Counted from the first letter of the stretch, positions 25,107 through 33,622 are shown. The stretch: DNA of 64,000 bases from Streptomyces sp. ASQP_92 (GCF_025399895.1 NZ_JAODUA010000008.1:186001-250000), one strand, 5' to 3'. The notes: a model not told the origin generated them from the sequence alone. Made by a program: numbers and translations.

Positions 25107-25991
25107 ATGCACAGCGGAACGGACCGCGGCACGCTGCGGCTTGGCCGACGCGAATTCACCGCGTACGAACCGGTGATCATGGCCATCGTCAACCGGACCC
25201 CCGACTCCTTCTACGACCAGGGCGCCACCTTCCACGACGAGCCGGCGCTCGCCCGCGTCGAGCAGGCGGTGGCCGAGGGCGCGGCCATCATCGACATCGG
25301 CGGGGTGAAGGCGGGCCCCGGCGAGGAGGTCACCGCCGAGGAGGAGGCCCGGCGCACGGTCGGCTTCGTGGCCGAGGTGCGCAAGCGGTTCCCCGACGTC
25401 GTCATCAGCGTGGACACCTGGCGGCACGACGTGGGCGCGGCGGTCTGCGAGGCCGGGGCGGACGTCCTCAACGACGCCTGGGGCGGCGTCGATCCGAGGC
25501 TGGCCGAGGTCGCGGCGCGCTACGGGGCCGGTCTGGTCTGCACCCACGCGGGCGGTGTGGAGCCGCGCACCCGGCCGCACCGGATCGCGTACGACGACGT
25601 CATGGCGGACATCCTGCGGGTCACCGTGGGCCTCGCGGAGCGGGCCGTGGCGCTGGGGGTGCGGCCGGACGGGATCATGATCGACCCCGGCCACGACTTC
25701 GGGAAGAACACCCGGCACAGCCTGGAGGCGACGCGGCGCCTGGAGGAGATGACCGACACGGGATGGCCGGTCCTGGTCTCGCTGTCCAACAAGGACTTCG
25801 TCGGCGAGACGCTGGACCGGCCGGTGAAGGAACGGGTGATCGGGACGCTGGCGACGACGGCGGTGTCGGCGTGGCTGGGCGCCCGTGTCTACCGCGTCCA
25901 CGAGGTGGCGGAGACCCGCCAGGTCCTGGACATGGTGGCCTCCATCGCGGGCCACCGCGCCCCGGCGGTGGCCCGCCGGGGGCTCGCCTAG
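25107..25991 (+). CDS. folP: Dihydropteroate synthase-like protein (FolP2 type)
   Basis: 294 residues, TIM-barrel DHPS fold. Motifs: VIMAIVNRTPDSFYDQG (N-R-T where true DHPS has N-V-T), ISVDTWRHD, VSLSNKDFVG and YRVHEVAETRQ near the C-terminus. From the family: the mycobacterial FolP2 next to the same genes lacks DHPS activity, so this copy is likewise suspected not to be the folate enzyme. Start chosen at ATG 25107 (preceded by CAGGGG); upstream frame continues antisense to the DivIVA-like gene. Its stop is four bases from the convergent LOG gene. Confidence 0.87.
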   Translation: MHSGTDRGTLRLGRREFTAYEPVIMAIVNRTPDSFYDQGATFHDEPALARVEQAVAEGAAIIDIGGVKAGPGEEVTAEEEARRTVGFVAEVRKRFPDVVISVDTWRHDVGAAVCEAGADVLNDAWGGVDPRLAEVAARYGAGLVCTHAGGVEPRTRPHRIAYDDVMADILRVTVGLAERAVALGVRPDGIMIDPGHDFGKNTRHSLEATRRLEEMTDTGWPVLVSLSNKDFVGETLDRPVKERVIGTLATTAVSAWLGARVYRVHEVAETRQVLDMVASIAGHRAPAVARRGLA

Positions 25992-25995
25992 GCGC

Positions 25996-26757
25996 CTACC
26001 GCCCGGCCTCCTTGGTGACCAGCGCGATCGCCTCGTCCACGTCGTCGGTGACGTGGAAGAGCAGGAGGTCCTTCTCGGAGGCCTTGCCCTGGGCGATCAC
26101 CGTGTCGCGCAGCCAGTCCACGAGGCCGCCCCAGTACGCGGTGCCGAACAGCACGATCGGGAAGCGGGTGACCTTGCCGGTCTGCACCAGGGTGAGCGCC
26201 TCGAACAGCTCGTCCAGGGTGCCGAGTCCGCCCGGGAGTACCACGAAGCCCTGGGCGTACTTGACGAACATGGTCTTGCGCACGAAGAAGTAACGGAAGT
26301 TGATCCCGATGTCGACGTGCGGGTTGAGCCCCTGCTCGAAGGGGAGCTCGATGCCGAGGCCCACGGAGACGCCGTTGCCCTCGCGCGCGCCCCTGTTCGC
26401 GGCCTCCATCGCGCCGGGGCCGCCTCCGGTGATCACCGCGAAGCCCGCGTCGACCAGTGCCCGGCCGATCCGGACGCCCGCCTCGTACTCGGGCGAGCCG
26501 GCCGGGGTGCGGGCCGAGCCGAACACGCTGATGGCGCTGGGCAGTTCGGCCAGTGCGCCGAAGCCCTCGACGAACTCGGACTGGATGCGCATGACCCGCC
26601 AGGGGTCGGTGTGCACCCACTGCGAGTCGCCCTCCGTGTCCAGCAGACGCTGGTCGGTGGTGCCGGCCTGGACCTGGTCGCGGCGGCGCAGCACCGGTCC
26701 GAGCCGCTGTTCCAGCCGCTGCTCCGCCGGAAACGGGTTTCCCTCGGGGTTGGCCAT
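25996..26757 (-). CDS. LOG-family protein (cytokinin riboside-monophosphate hydrolase type)
   Basis: 253 residues from ATG 26757, with GGAGGGAG before it. The lysine-decarboxylase-like Rossmann fold has the GGGPGAMEAANRGA loop and VVLPGGLGTLDELFE (the PGGxGTxxE motif that binds the nucleotide). Bacterial LOG proteins hydrolyse N-glycosidic bonds in nucleoside monophosphates, releasing the base, and are often misannotated as lysine decarboxylases. It matches Rv1205 in the mycobacterial order (from memory). About 80 N-terminal residues precede the domain, as in the type II, longer LOG group. Confidence 0.9.
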   Translation of the reverse strand: MANPEGNPFPAEQRLEQRLGPVLRRRDQVQAGTTDQRLLDTEGDSQWVHTDPWRVMRIQSEFVEGFGALAELPSAISVFGSARTPAGSPEYEAGVRIGRALVDAGFAVITGGGPGAMEAANRGAREGNGVSVGLGIELPFEQGLNPHVDIGINFRYFFVRKTMFVKYAQGFVVLPGGLGTLDELFEALTLVQTGKVTRFPIVLFGTAYWGGLVDWLRDTVIAQGKASEKDLLLFHVTDDVDEAIALVTKEAGR

Positions 26758-26870
26758 ACCGTGCTCCCTCCGCTGACGATGTTGCGCGTGCTCAGCCAGG
26801 GTAGGTCGGTGTAGATGACGAATGGCGGAATTCCGGCGGGCCACACCGCTACCGGTGCCTTGAGCGCGGG

Positions 26871-26894
26871 GACGGCCCGCGCGCGCGGGCCGTC
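26871..26894 (-). terminator. Terminator of dapE
   Basis: A perfect 24-base palindrome (arms GACGGCCCGCGC and GCGCGGGCCGTC) just after the dapE stop on its strand, between dapE and the LOG gene. Confidence 0.8.
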
Positions 26895-26902
26895 TTGGGG
26901 CC

Positions 26903-27982
26903 TCAGCCGGTGAGCCATGCCCGCAGCCGCCGCTCGCACTGGGTGATCCGCTCGACCAGGACGTGCTCGTCGCGCTTGTGGGCCAGGAGCGCGTCGCCGG
27001 GCCCGTAGTTGACGGCCGGGATGCCGAGGTCGCCGAAGCGCGAGACGTCGGTCCAGCCGAACTTGGGCCGCGCGGTGCCGCCGACGGCGGCCATGAACGC
27101 CGCCGCGGCCGGGTGCGAGAGGCCGGGCAGCGCGGCCCCCGAGTGGTCGTCGACGACGAACTCGGCGATGTCGCAGTCCGCGAAGACCTCGCGGACGTGG
27201 TCGAGGGCCTGCTCGCCGGTGAGGTCGGGCGCGTAGCGGTAGTTGACGACGACCGTGCAGGCGTCGGGGATCACATTGCCCGCGACGCCCCCTTCGATGC
27301 GTACCGCGTTGAGGCCCTCGTGGTACTCCAGGCCGTCGATCACCGGGCGGCGCGGCTCGTAGGAGGCGAGCCTGGCGAGGATGGGGGCGGCCGTGTGGAT
27401 GGCGTTGGAGCCCATCCAGCTGCGGGCGGAGTGGGCACGCTCGCCGCTGGTCCTCAGCAGGACCCGCAGGGTCCCCTGGCAGCCGCCCTCGACCTCGGTG
27501 TCGGAGGGTTCGAGGAGCACCGCGAAGTCGCCCGCCAGCCAGTCCGGGTGGGCCTCGGCGATCTTGCCGAGGCCGTTGAGGTGGGCCGCGACCTCCTCGT
27601 TGTCGTAGAACACGAAGGTCAGGTTCCGGTTGGGCTCGGTCACGGTCTGCGCGATGCGCAACTGCACCGCCACGCCCGACTTCATGTCGCTCGTCCCACA
27701 GCCCCACAGCACGCCGTCCTCGTCCAGGCGGGAGGGCACGTTGTCGGCGATCGGCACCGTGTCGATGTGCCCGGCCAGGATGATCCGCTCGGCCCGGTCC
27801 AGATGGGTGCGCGCCACGATGTTGTTGCCGTACCGGTCGACGGTGAGGTGCGCCAGCTTGCGCAGTTCGCGCTCGATGGCGTCCGCCAGCGGCTTCTCGT
27901 CGCCGCTCACGGAGGCGAAGTCGACGAGCCGGGCGGTCAGCGTGGGCGCGTCCGCGGTGAGATCCAGGGTGCTTGGGGCCAT
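26903..27982 (-). CDS. dapE: Succinyl-diaminopimelate desuccinylase
   Basis: 359 residues from ATG 27982; M20 metallopeptidase fold. Metal and catalytic motifs: LAGHIDTVP, GTSDMKSG, YDNEEV (catalytic Glu then ligand) and the C-terminal NYGPGDALLAHKRDEHV. The lid domain carries RAHSARSWMGSNAIH. It removes succinate from N-succinyl-LL-diaminopimelate in lysine and peptidoglycan-precursor synthesis. dapC, its pathway neighbour, lies 2 kb to the right. The longer frame adds 25 residues that do not belong. Divergent from the lysozyme-like gene with 58 bases between. Confidence 0.94.
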   Translation of the reverse strand: MAPSTLDLTADAPTLTARLVDFASVSGDEKPLADAIERELRKLAHLTVDRYGNNIVARTHLDRAERIILAGHIDTVPIADNVPSRLDEDGVLWGCGTSDMKSGVAVQLRIAQTVTEPNRNLTFVFYDNEEVAAHLNGLGKIAEAHPDWLAGDFAVLLEPSDTEVEGGCQGTLRVLLRTSGERAHSARSWMGSNAIHTAAPILARLASYEPRRPVIDGLEYHEGLNAVRIEGGVAGNVIPDACTVVVNYRYAPDLTGEQALDHVREVFADCDIAEFVVDDHSGAALPGLSHPAAAAFMAAVGGTARPKFGWTDVSRFGDLGIPAVNYGPGDALLAHKRDEHVLVERITQCERRLRAWLTG

Positions 27983-28040
27983 GCGTCCGACCCTAACTCC
28001 ACCACCGGGGGTCCCTTCGCGCTCCAGTACGGTGGGCACC

Positions 28041-29009
28041 GTGTCCGAGCCCACCACCCTCCCGCGCCCCTCCCGACGCGGCCGCCTCCTGCGTATCGGG
28101 GCGGCCCTGGCCGTGCTGCTCGCGCTCGCCGGTTATCTGGTGGTGCAGTACGTGAGCGGGGGCCCGGGCGCTCCGCGGTGCGTGGCGGGGTCGGACAGCG
28201 GCGACGGCGCGACCTTCGGCATGAGCCCCGAGCAGGCCGAGAACGCGGCGACGATCACGGCCGTCGGCCTCGCGCACAAGATGCCGGAGCGGGCCGTGAC
28301 GATCGCGCTCGCCACCGCCCTCCAGGAGTCGGGCCTGCGCAATCTGGACCACGGCGACCGGGACTCGCTGGGCCTGTTCCAGCAGCGGCCCTCGATGGGC
28401 TGGGGCAGCGCGGAGCAGATCATGGATCCGGTGTACTCGGCGGGGAAGTTCTACCAGCATCTGGCCGAAGTGCCCGACTACTCGACGCTTCCGCTGACGG
28501 TGGCCGCGCAGCGGGTGCAGCGCAGCGGCTTCCCCGAGGCGTACGCGAAGCACGAGCCGGACGCCACGGTGCTGATGAACGCGCTGACCGGCCGCGAGTC
28601 CGCGTCGCTGACCTGCACGGTGGCCAAGAACGCGCAGCCGGGCGACCCCGCGCGGGTGCGCGACGGCCTGACGCGGGCCTTCGGCCAGGGCGTGGTGCCC
28701 GCCGAGCGGACGAGCGGCGCGGACCGTGACGTGGTGGTGCCGGTACGGGGCACCGAGGGCACGGCCGCCCCGGGCGCCGGGCGGGAGCAGCGCGGCTGGG
28801 CCCTGGCGCACTGGGCGGTGGCCCATGCCGCGGCCCTGCACATCGCGCGGGTCGAGTACGCGGGCCGCGTCTGGAGCGCGGAGGACTCGGCGAAGGGCTG
28901 GACGGCCGGGTCCGCCTCGGCGTCGGGCACGGCCTCGCCCGGGCCGGAGGGCGCTGCGGGGGCCTCGGGCGCCGGTGCCCAGGAGGTCCGGATCACCGTG
29001 GCGTCCTAG
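28041..29009 (+). CDS. Membrane-anchored lysozyme/transglycosylase-like protein
   Basis: 322 residues from GTG 28041 (another GTG nine bases earlier). One N-terminal membrane helix (IGAALAVLLALAGYLVVQYV), then a helical domain with ITAVGLAHKMPERAVTIALA, ATALQESGLRNLDHGDRDSL and GLFQQRPSMGW. That pattern, with the E in LQESG at the expected place, is lysozyme/SLT-like. Other annotations of relatives call this a heavy-metal transporter, which the sequence does not support. The last ~100 residues are a Gly/Ala/Ser-rich tail. Likely faces the cell wall; catalytic activity is unproven. Confidence 0.75.
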   Translation: MSEPTTLPRPSRRGRLLRIGAALAVLLALAGYLVVQYVSGGPGAPRCVAGSDSGDGATFGMSPEQAENAATITAVGLAHKMPERAVTIALATALQESGLRNLDHGDRDSLGLFQQRPSMGWGSAEQIMDPVYSAGKFYQHLAEVPDYSTLPLTVAAQRVQRSGFPEAYAKHEPDATVLMNALTGRESASLTCTVAKNAQPGDPARVRDGLTRAFGQGVVPAERTSGADRDVVVPVRGTEGTAAPGAGREQRGWALAHWAVAHAAALHIARVEYAGRVWSAEDSAKGWTAGSASASGTASPGPEGAAGASGAGAQEVRITVAS

Positions 29010-29154
29010 ATCTCCCGGTCGCACAACCGGCCATCCGTTCGGCCGGGCACTCGACCGAGGTAGGGCCGCGACCCCGGTTCCAGGTTTCGCACCCCCGTCC
29101 GGACGCCGGTCCGACGAATCGTCAATTCCCTTGAAGGCAAAGGGATCTGACGTT

Positions 29155-29218
29155 GCGTCAGGCTGACGCTCAAAGATTCATTTGCCCGTTTTTATCCAGA
29201 GTAGATAATGCGACGCAT
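29155..29218 (+). promoter_or_regulatory. Promoter region with two short palindromes before the secreted-protein gene
   Basis: The 318-base gap holds GCGTCA-GGC-TGACGC (29155-29169) and ATGCG-A-CGCAT (29208-29218). TTGCCC (29182-29187) and GATAAT (29204-29209) with a 16-base spacer form a weak candidate promoter placed between them, in an AT-richer stretch. The palindromes could bind a dimeric regulator. Confidence 0.45.
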
Positions 29219-29327
29219 TACGAACTCTTTACCGGGGCCCACCGCAACCTCTCCTCCCCTCAGGGCGGTTGTCACTGCGTCCGAACACCGGACAGCGACA
29301 CATTTCCAACCCGTCTGAAGGAGCATC

Positions 29328-29777
29328 ATGTCCCTCCCCCTGACCCGTCGGATCGCCCGCGCCGCGCTGCTCATCGCGGCAGGTGCAGCGCCCGTGGTCG
29401 GTGCGGCCGGCTCCGCAAGCGCCGTGGAACTCCCCCAGGCCGCCCCGAACCTCAGCGGCCTGACCCAGATGGACCCCAGCTCGGTCAGCACCGCCGTCGA
29501 CGGCGTGACCCAGAAGGCCACCGGCATGGCCGGCGACACCGGCGCCGCCACCGTCAAGAAGGCCGTGCCGACGGCGGGCAAGACGGTCGGACAGACGGGC
29601 AAGGTGGCGACCCCGGCCGCGCAGAAGGCGGCCGGTGACGCGGCGGGCAGCGCGGGCGACATCCTCGGCTCGACCGCCAAGACCGCCACCCAGAGCGGCC
29701 TGCCCACGGGCGGCCTGCCCACGCAGGGCCTGCCGAGCACCGACCCGCTCCCCCTGAAGAGCCTGCCGCTGGGCTGA
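29328..29777 (+). CDS. Secreted Ala/Gly/Thr-rich protein
   Basis: 149 residues. A Sec signal peptide (RRIARAALLIAAGAAP then GSASA-VE, cleavage near residue 33) is followed by a low-complexity mature part rich in Ala, Gly, Thr and Lys, ending in short repeats (LPTGGLPTQGLPSTDPLPLK). No nucleotide-binding motif is visible, although relatives are sometimes called ATP-binding. Mature protein is small and probably disordered, released to the wall or medium. AAGGAG precedes ATG 29328 and a very strong terminator follows, both consistent with high expression. Confidence 0.8.
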   Translation: MSLPLTRRIARAALLIAAGAAPVVGAAGSASAVELPQAAPNLSGLTQMDPSSVSTAVDGVTQKATGMAGDTGAATVKKAVPTAGKTVGQTGKVATPAAQKAAGDAAGSAGDILGSTAKTATQSGLPTGGLPTQGLPSTDPLPLKSLPLG

Positions 29778-29803
29778 TCCGACCACGGCCGCGGGTGATG
29801 CGA

Positions 29804-29837
29804 AGGGGCCCGGGGAGTACACACTCCCCGGGCCCCT
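29804..29837 (+). terminator. Terminator of the secreted-protein gene
   Basis: AGGGGCCCGGGGAGT (29804-29818) pairs perfectly with ACTCCCCGGGCCCCT (29823-29837) around an ACAC loop: a 15-bp stem without mismatch. It also faces convergent dapC. Confidence 0.92.
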
Positions 29838-29898
29838 CGCGCGTACGCGCGCCGCGTCCCGCCCGGGTCCGCCGCGCGCCGCGCCGACGTCCCGGCGC

Positions 29899-30996
29899 CT
29901 ATGCCGCGAGGCGCTTCACGGCGGCCTCGACGCGCTCGTCGGTCGCCGTGAACGCGACCCGCACGAACCGCTCGCCCGCCTCGCCGTAGAAGTCGCCCGG
30001 AGCCACCAGGATGCCGAGCTCGGCGAGGTGGGCCACCGTCTGCCAGCAGCCCTCGTCCCGGGTCGCCCACAGGTACAGGCTCGCCTCGCTGTGCTCGATG
30101 CGGAAGCCGTGCCGCTCCAGGGCCTCGCGCAGCGCGGCCCGGCGCGCCGCGTAGCGCTCGCGCTGCTCGTGCACGTGCGCGTCGTCACCGAGCGCCGCGA
30201 CGGTGGCGGCCTGGACGGGGGCCGCGGTCATCATGCCGCCGTGCTTGCGGATCTGGAGCAGCTCGCCGAGCACCTGGGCGTCACCGGCGATGAACGCGGC
30301 CCGGTAACCCGCCAGGTTGGAGCGCTTGGACAGCGAGTGCACGGCCACGACGCCCTCGAAGCCGTCACCGCACACGTCCGGGTGGAGCACCGAGACGGGC
30401 TCGGCCTCCCAGCCGAGCTCCAGGTAGCACTCGTCGGAGAAGACGAGCACACCGTGCTCGCGGGCCCACGCCACGACGCGGACGAGCTCGTCCTTGGGCA
30501 GGACCCGGCCGGTCGGGTTGGACGGGGAGTTGAGCCAGAGCAGCCGCAGGTTCGTGGGGTCGAGCTCCGTGGGGTCGTCGTAGACGACGGGCTCCGCGCC
30601 GCACAGCCGCGCGCCGACCTCGTAGGTCGGGTAGGCGAGCCGCGGATAGGCCACCTGGTCGCCGTGGCCCAGGCCGAGCTGGGTCGGCAGCCAGGCCACC
30701 AGCTCCTTGGAGCCGACCACCGGGAGGATGTTGGTGTGCTCGACGGAGCGTGCCCCCAGGCGCTTCTCCAGCCAGCCCTTGATCGCGTCGCGCAGCGCGG
30801 GCGTGCCCCACACCGTGGGATAGCCCGGCGAGTTCGCGGCTTCGGTCAGGGCCTCCCGCACCAGCGCCGGGACCGGATCGACGGGCGTGCCGACGGAGAG
30901 GTCCACGATGCCGTCCGGATGGGCCGCCGCCGTCGCCTTGTACGGCTCCAGCTTGTCCCACGGGAAGACGGGAAGGCGTGAGGAGACTGCGCTCAC
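29899..30996 (-). CDS. dapC: Succinyldiaminopimelate transaminase
   Basis: 365 residues, PLP-dependent class I/II aminotransferase. The PLP-binding lysine is in HSLSKRSNLAGYR; NSPSNPTGRVL and FSDECYLELGW supply the other cofactor contacts. It converts the keto acid of the succinylase branch to N-succinyl-diaminopimelate, upstream of DapE. Start is GTG 30996, chosen as the start of the family alignment. It lies 105 bases downstream of the ferredoxin gene on the same strand, a pairing also seen as fdxC-dapC in mycobacteria; a hairpin separates them. Confidence 0.92.
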   Translation of the reverse strand: MSAVSSRLPVFPWDKLEPYKATAAAHPDGIVDLSVGTPVDPVPALVREALTEAANSPGYPTVWGTPALRDAIKGWLEKRLGARSVEHTNILPVVGSKELVAWLPTQLGLGHGDQVAYPRLAYPTYEVGARLCGAEPVVYDDPTELDPTNLRLLWLNSPSNPTGRVLPKDELVRVVAWAREHGVLVFSDECYLELGWEAEPVSVLHPDVCGDGFEGVVAVHSLSKRSNLAGYRAAFIAGDAQVLGELLQIRKHGGMMTAAPVQAATVAALGDDAHVHEQRERYAARRAALREALERHGFRIEHSEASLYLWATRDEGCWQTVAHLAELGILVAPGDFYGEAGERFVRVAFTATDERVEAAVKRLAA

Positions 30997-31058
30997 GGAA
31001 GGTGCTCACTTTCTCGTACGTACGGTGCCGCGGGCGGCCGCGCCGGGAAACACCGCGG

Positions 31059-31086
31059 CCCCGTACGGCAGACGCGCCGTACGGGG
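31059..31086 (-). terminator. Hairpin between ferredoxin gene and dapC
   Basis: CCCCGTACGGC (31059-31069) pairs perfectly with GCCGTACGGGG (31076-31086). It lies after the ferredoxin stop and may end most of its transcripts or reduce read-through into dapC. Confidence 0.75.
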
Positions 31087-31101
31087 ACCGGGGAGACGCT
31101 G

Positions 31102-31422
31102 TCAGCCGTTCTGCGGCGGCAGCGCTGCGATGAAGGGGTGGTCCCGCTCGATCAGGCCGAGCTTGGAGGCGCCACCGGGCGAGCCGAGCTCGTCGAAGAA
31201 CTCCACGTTCGCCTTGTAGTAGTCCTTCCACTCGTCCGGGGTGTCGTCCTCGTAGAAGATCGCCTCGACCGGGCACACCGGCTCGCAGGCGCCGCAGTCG
31301 ACGCATTCATCCGGGTGGATGTACAAGGACCGGGAGCCCTCGTAGATGCAGTCGACCGGGCACTCTTCGATACACGCCTTGTCCTTGACGTCGACACAAG
31401 GCTGCGCGATGACGTAGGTCAC
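31102..31422 (-). CDS. fdxA: 7Fe (3Fe-4S/4Fe-4S) bacterial ferredoxin
   Basis: 106 residues from GTG 31422 with GGAGGA eight bases before it. Cysteines: CVDVKDKACIEECPVDC for the first cluster part and CVDCGACEPVCPVEAI for the second. The order with a spaced first Cys is the 3Fe-4S + 4Fe-4S ferredoxin of actinobacteria. It carries single electrons to P450s or other oxidoreductases. The C-terminal ~40 residues (DEWKDYYKANVEFFDELGSP) are typical. Longer frame upstream was rejected because the family starts at TYVIAQPC. Confidence 0.95.
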   Translation of the reverse strand: MTYVIAQPCVDVKDKACIEECPVDCIYEGSRSLYIHPDECVDCGACEPVCPVEAIFYEDDTPDEWKDYYKANVEFFDELGSPGGASKLGLIERDHPFIAALPPQNG

Positions 31423-31563
31423 GCTGTCGTTCCTCCTCGATAGGGCGCGGCGGGCCGATCTGCGGCTCCGTCCACGTGGCGCGCGGGAGCGCGGCGTCGT
31501 CGATGCCCGCACCTAGTATCTCCGGTTCGGGGCACGATCCGAACAGGAGGGGCGGAGAGACCT

Positions 31564-32559
31564 GTGGAATTCACCACCGGCGGACGGCTTGAGGTCCGAA
31601 TTACGGCCGCCGATACGGGCAAACGCGTATCAGTCCGGCGTCTGAGCTACAGCGGAAGTCCAGGCTCCCTGTTCACCGACACGGTCGGCGTGCTCACATC
31701 GTGGGACAACGGTGTGTTGTCGATCACACGAAAGAGCGGCGAGACGGTACGCGTCGAGGAGTCGAGCCTCGTGGCGGGCAAGGTCGTCCCCGCGGCGCCG
31801 GCCCGCCGTCGCGGCCCTGCCGCCTCCTTCGAGGAGCTCGCTCCGGTCCTGGCGCGCGGCTGGCAGCCGGTGGAGAGCGAGCCGCTCGGCCAGTGGACGC
31901 TGCGGGCCGCGGCCGGCTTCACCCGTCGCGCGAACTCGGCCCTCCCGCTGGGCGACCCGGGCCTGCCGCTCGCGGACGCCCTCGTCCACGTACGCGACTG
32001 GTACGCGGCACGCGGGCTTCCCGCCTACATCCAGGCGGCGACGGGCGCCGCCGGCACCCAGGAGGCGCTCTGCGCGGAGCTCGAACGGGCAGGCTGGGAG
32101 CGGGAGGTGAGCGCCGAGGTGCGGATCGCGGCGCTCGCGCCGATCGGTGACGTGGACGCGGACGTGTCCCGGGTGCGCCTGGAGCGCGACATGGACGAGG
32201 CCTGGCTCAGCCGCTACCAGCGCTTCGGCACGCCGGGTGAGCACGTCCTGAAGGTGCTGCGCTCGGGCCCCTCGGTGTGGTTCGCGTCCGTCCCCGGGGA
32301 GGGGGCCGCGCCCGCGGCGATCGGGCGGTGCGTGGTGGACGGGCGCTGGGCCGGCTTCATGGCGGTCGAGGTGGACCCGGCGCTGCGGCGGCGCGGCCTC
32401 GCCACGACCGTGATGACCGCGCTGGCCCGCCGGGCCCTGGAGGAGGGCGCGTCGGCGGCCTGGCTCCAGGTCGAGTCCGACAACGACGCCGCCCGCGCCC
32501 TGTACGACGGCCAGGGGTTCGCGACCCACCACAGCTACCACCACTTCCGGTCGCACTGA
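31564..32559 (+). CDS. GNAT-family N-acetyltransferase with N-terminal SH3-like domain
   Basis: 331 residues from GTG 31564 (GGAGAG before it). Residues ~1-85 form a small beta domain (GRLEVRITAADTGKRVSVRR; WDNGVLSITRKSGETVRVEE), then ~100 residues of linker/helix domain, then a GNAT domain with the acetyl-CoA loop VDPALRRRGLATTVMTAL and the final SDNDAARALYDGQGF. Substrate unknown; this two-domain form is conserved in streptomycetes. Divergent from the ferredoxin; 52 bases before the SirB1-like gene, with small imperfect GAGGCACG repeats between. Confidence 0.88.
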   Translation: MEFTTGGRLEVRITAADTGKRVSVRRLSYSGSPGSLFTDTVGVLTSWDNGVLSITRKSGETVRVEESSLVAGKVVPAAPARRRGPAASFEELAPVLARGWQPVESEPLGQWTLRAAAGFTRRANSALPLGDPGLPLADALVHVRDWYAARGLPAYIQAATGAAGTQEALCAELERAGWEREVSAEVRIAALAPIGDVDADVSRVRLERDMDEAWLSRYQRFGTPGEHVLKVLRSGPSVWFASVPGEGAAPAAIGRCVVDGRWAGFMAVEVDPALRRRGLATTVMTALARRALEEGASAAWLQVESDNDAARALYDGQGFATHHSYHHFRSH

Positions 32560-32611
32560 CCGGGTACGAGGCACGGGACACGAGGCACGAAGCGCGAGGT
32601 ACGAGGGCGAC

Positions 32612-33442
32612 ATGGATCCTGAAGTCACCGACTGGCGGCGGGAGTTCGCCAAGGAGGCCCGCTCGGAGCGACCCGACGTGGTGACGCTCTGCCTCCTGCT
32701 CGGCGCGGTCGCCGACCCCTCGCTCGGCCGTCGGGGCATCGACGCCGCACACATCGAACTGGACCGGCTCGCCGGACTGCTCCCCTACGGACTCGCGGGC
32801 CCCCGCCCCTGGGCCGCGGCGCTGGCCGAACTCCTCGGCGGGTCCTGCGGGTTCCGTGGCGGCCCCGCCGACTACCAGCGCCTGGAGTCGTCCCTGCTGC
32901 CCGAGGTGCTGCGGCGCCGGAGGGGGCTGCCCATCCTGCTCTCCGTGGTGTGGATCGAGGTGGCGCGGCGGGCCGGGGCTCCGGTGTACGGGGTGGCGCT
33001 GCCCGGCCACTTCGTCGTCGGTTTCGGCCCTCCCGAGGAGCGGGTCCTCGCCGACCCGTTCGACGGGGGCCGGCTGCTGAGCGGTGCGGACGCGGAGCTC
33101 CTGGTGGTCGGGGCGACGGGTGCGCCCTTGGAGGAGTCGATGCTGAGCCCGGCCGCGCCGCTGGACACGGTCGTACGCATCCTGAACAACATCCGCGCCT
33201 GGGCCGCGGCGCGCCCGGAGCGCAGCGACGTGGCCCTGTGGGCCGTGGACCTCTGCCTGCTCCTGCCCGCCCACCCGGCCCGACTGCGCCTGGAGCGGGC
33301 CGAACTCCTGGTCCAGCGTGGGGAGTTCCTCGCGGGGGCGGCGGAGCTGGAGGACTACGCGGCGGTGGTGGAGGCCGTCGATCCGACGGCGGCCGAGTCG
33401 ATCCGCCGGCGGGCGGGGGCGGCGCGGGCGCGGCTCAATTAG
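32612..33442 (+). CDS. SirB1-type transglutaminase-like protein
   Basis: 276 residues. The SirB1/transglutaminase-like core has LRRRRGLPILLSVVWIEVAR and VALPGHFVVGF, where the Cys of true transglutaminases is replaced, followed by a TPR-like C-terminus (LDTVVRILNNIRAWAA; LRLERAELLVQRGEF). In this group the active-site Cys-His-Asp set is incomplete, so a binding rather than catalytic role is probable. It lies just after the GNAT gene on the same strand and may be its operon partner. Repeats and the promoter of the next gene follow. Confidence 0.83.
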   Translation: MDPEVTDWRREFAKEARSERPDVVTLCLLLGAVADPSLGRRGIDAAHIELDRLAGLLPYGLAGPRPWAAALAELLGGSCGFRGGPADYQRLESSLLPEVLRRRRGLPILLSVVWIEVARRAGAPVYGVALPGHFVVGFGPPEERVLADPFDGGRLLSGADAELLVVGATGAPLEESMLSPAAPLDTVVRILNNIRAWAAARPERSDVALWAVDLCLLLPAHPARLRLERAELLVQRGEFLAGAAELEDYAAVVEAVDPTAAESIRRRAGAARARLN

Positions 33443-33502
33443 GGCGGTGCCTCGGGGGGCCGTGATTCGGGTGCGGGTTCGGGTGCGGGTCCGCTGGGGC
33501 TG

Positions 33503-33622
33503 GGCGCGCAGTTCCCCGCGCCCCTCAGGGGGTGCCGACCGCCGGGGTCGGGAGGTGCCGGGAAGGCGTCGGTGTTCGGGTGCGGGTTCGGTGTGGCTGG
33601 GCGCGTAGTTCCCCGCGTCCCC
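33503..33622. repeat. Two streptomycete intergenic repeats
   Basis: GCGCGCAGTTCCCCGCGCCC at about 33504 and its decayed copy GCGCGTAGTTCCCCGCGTCC at about 33601 share GGTGCGGGTTCGG-like flanks and a CTAGGGGG/TCAGGGGG tail. This is the only cluster in the window between genes on the same strand. Confidence 0.75.

Noticed and set aside
29153..29638. Plus-strand frame overlapping the secreted-protein gene
   Set aside because: It is another phase of the same DNA; the other frame has the signal peptide, ribosome site and terminator spacing.
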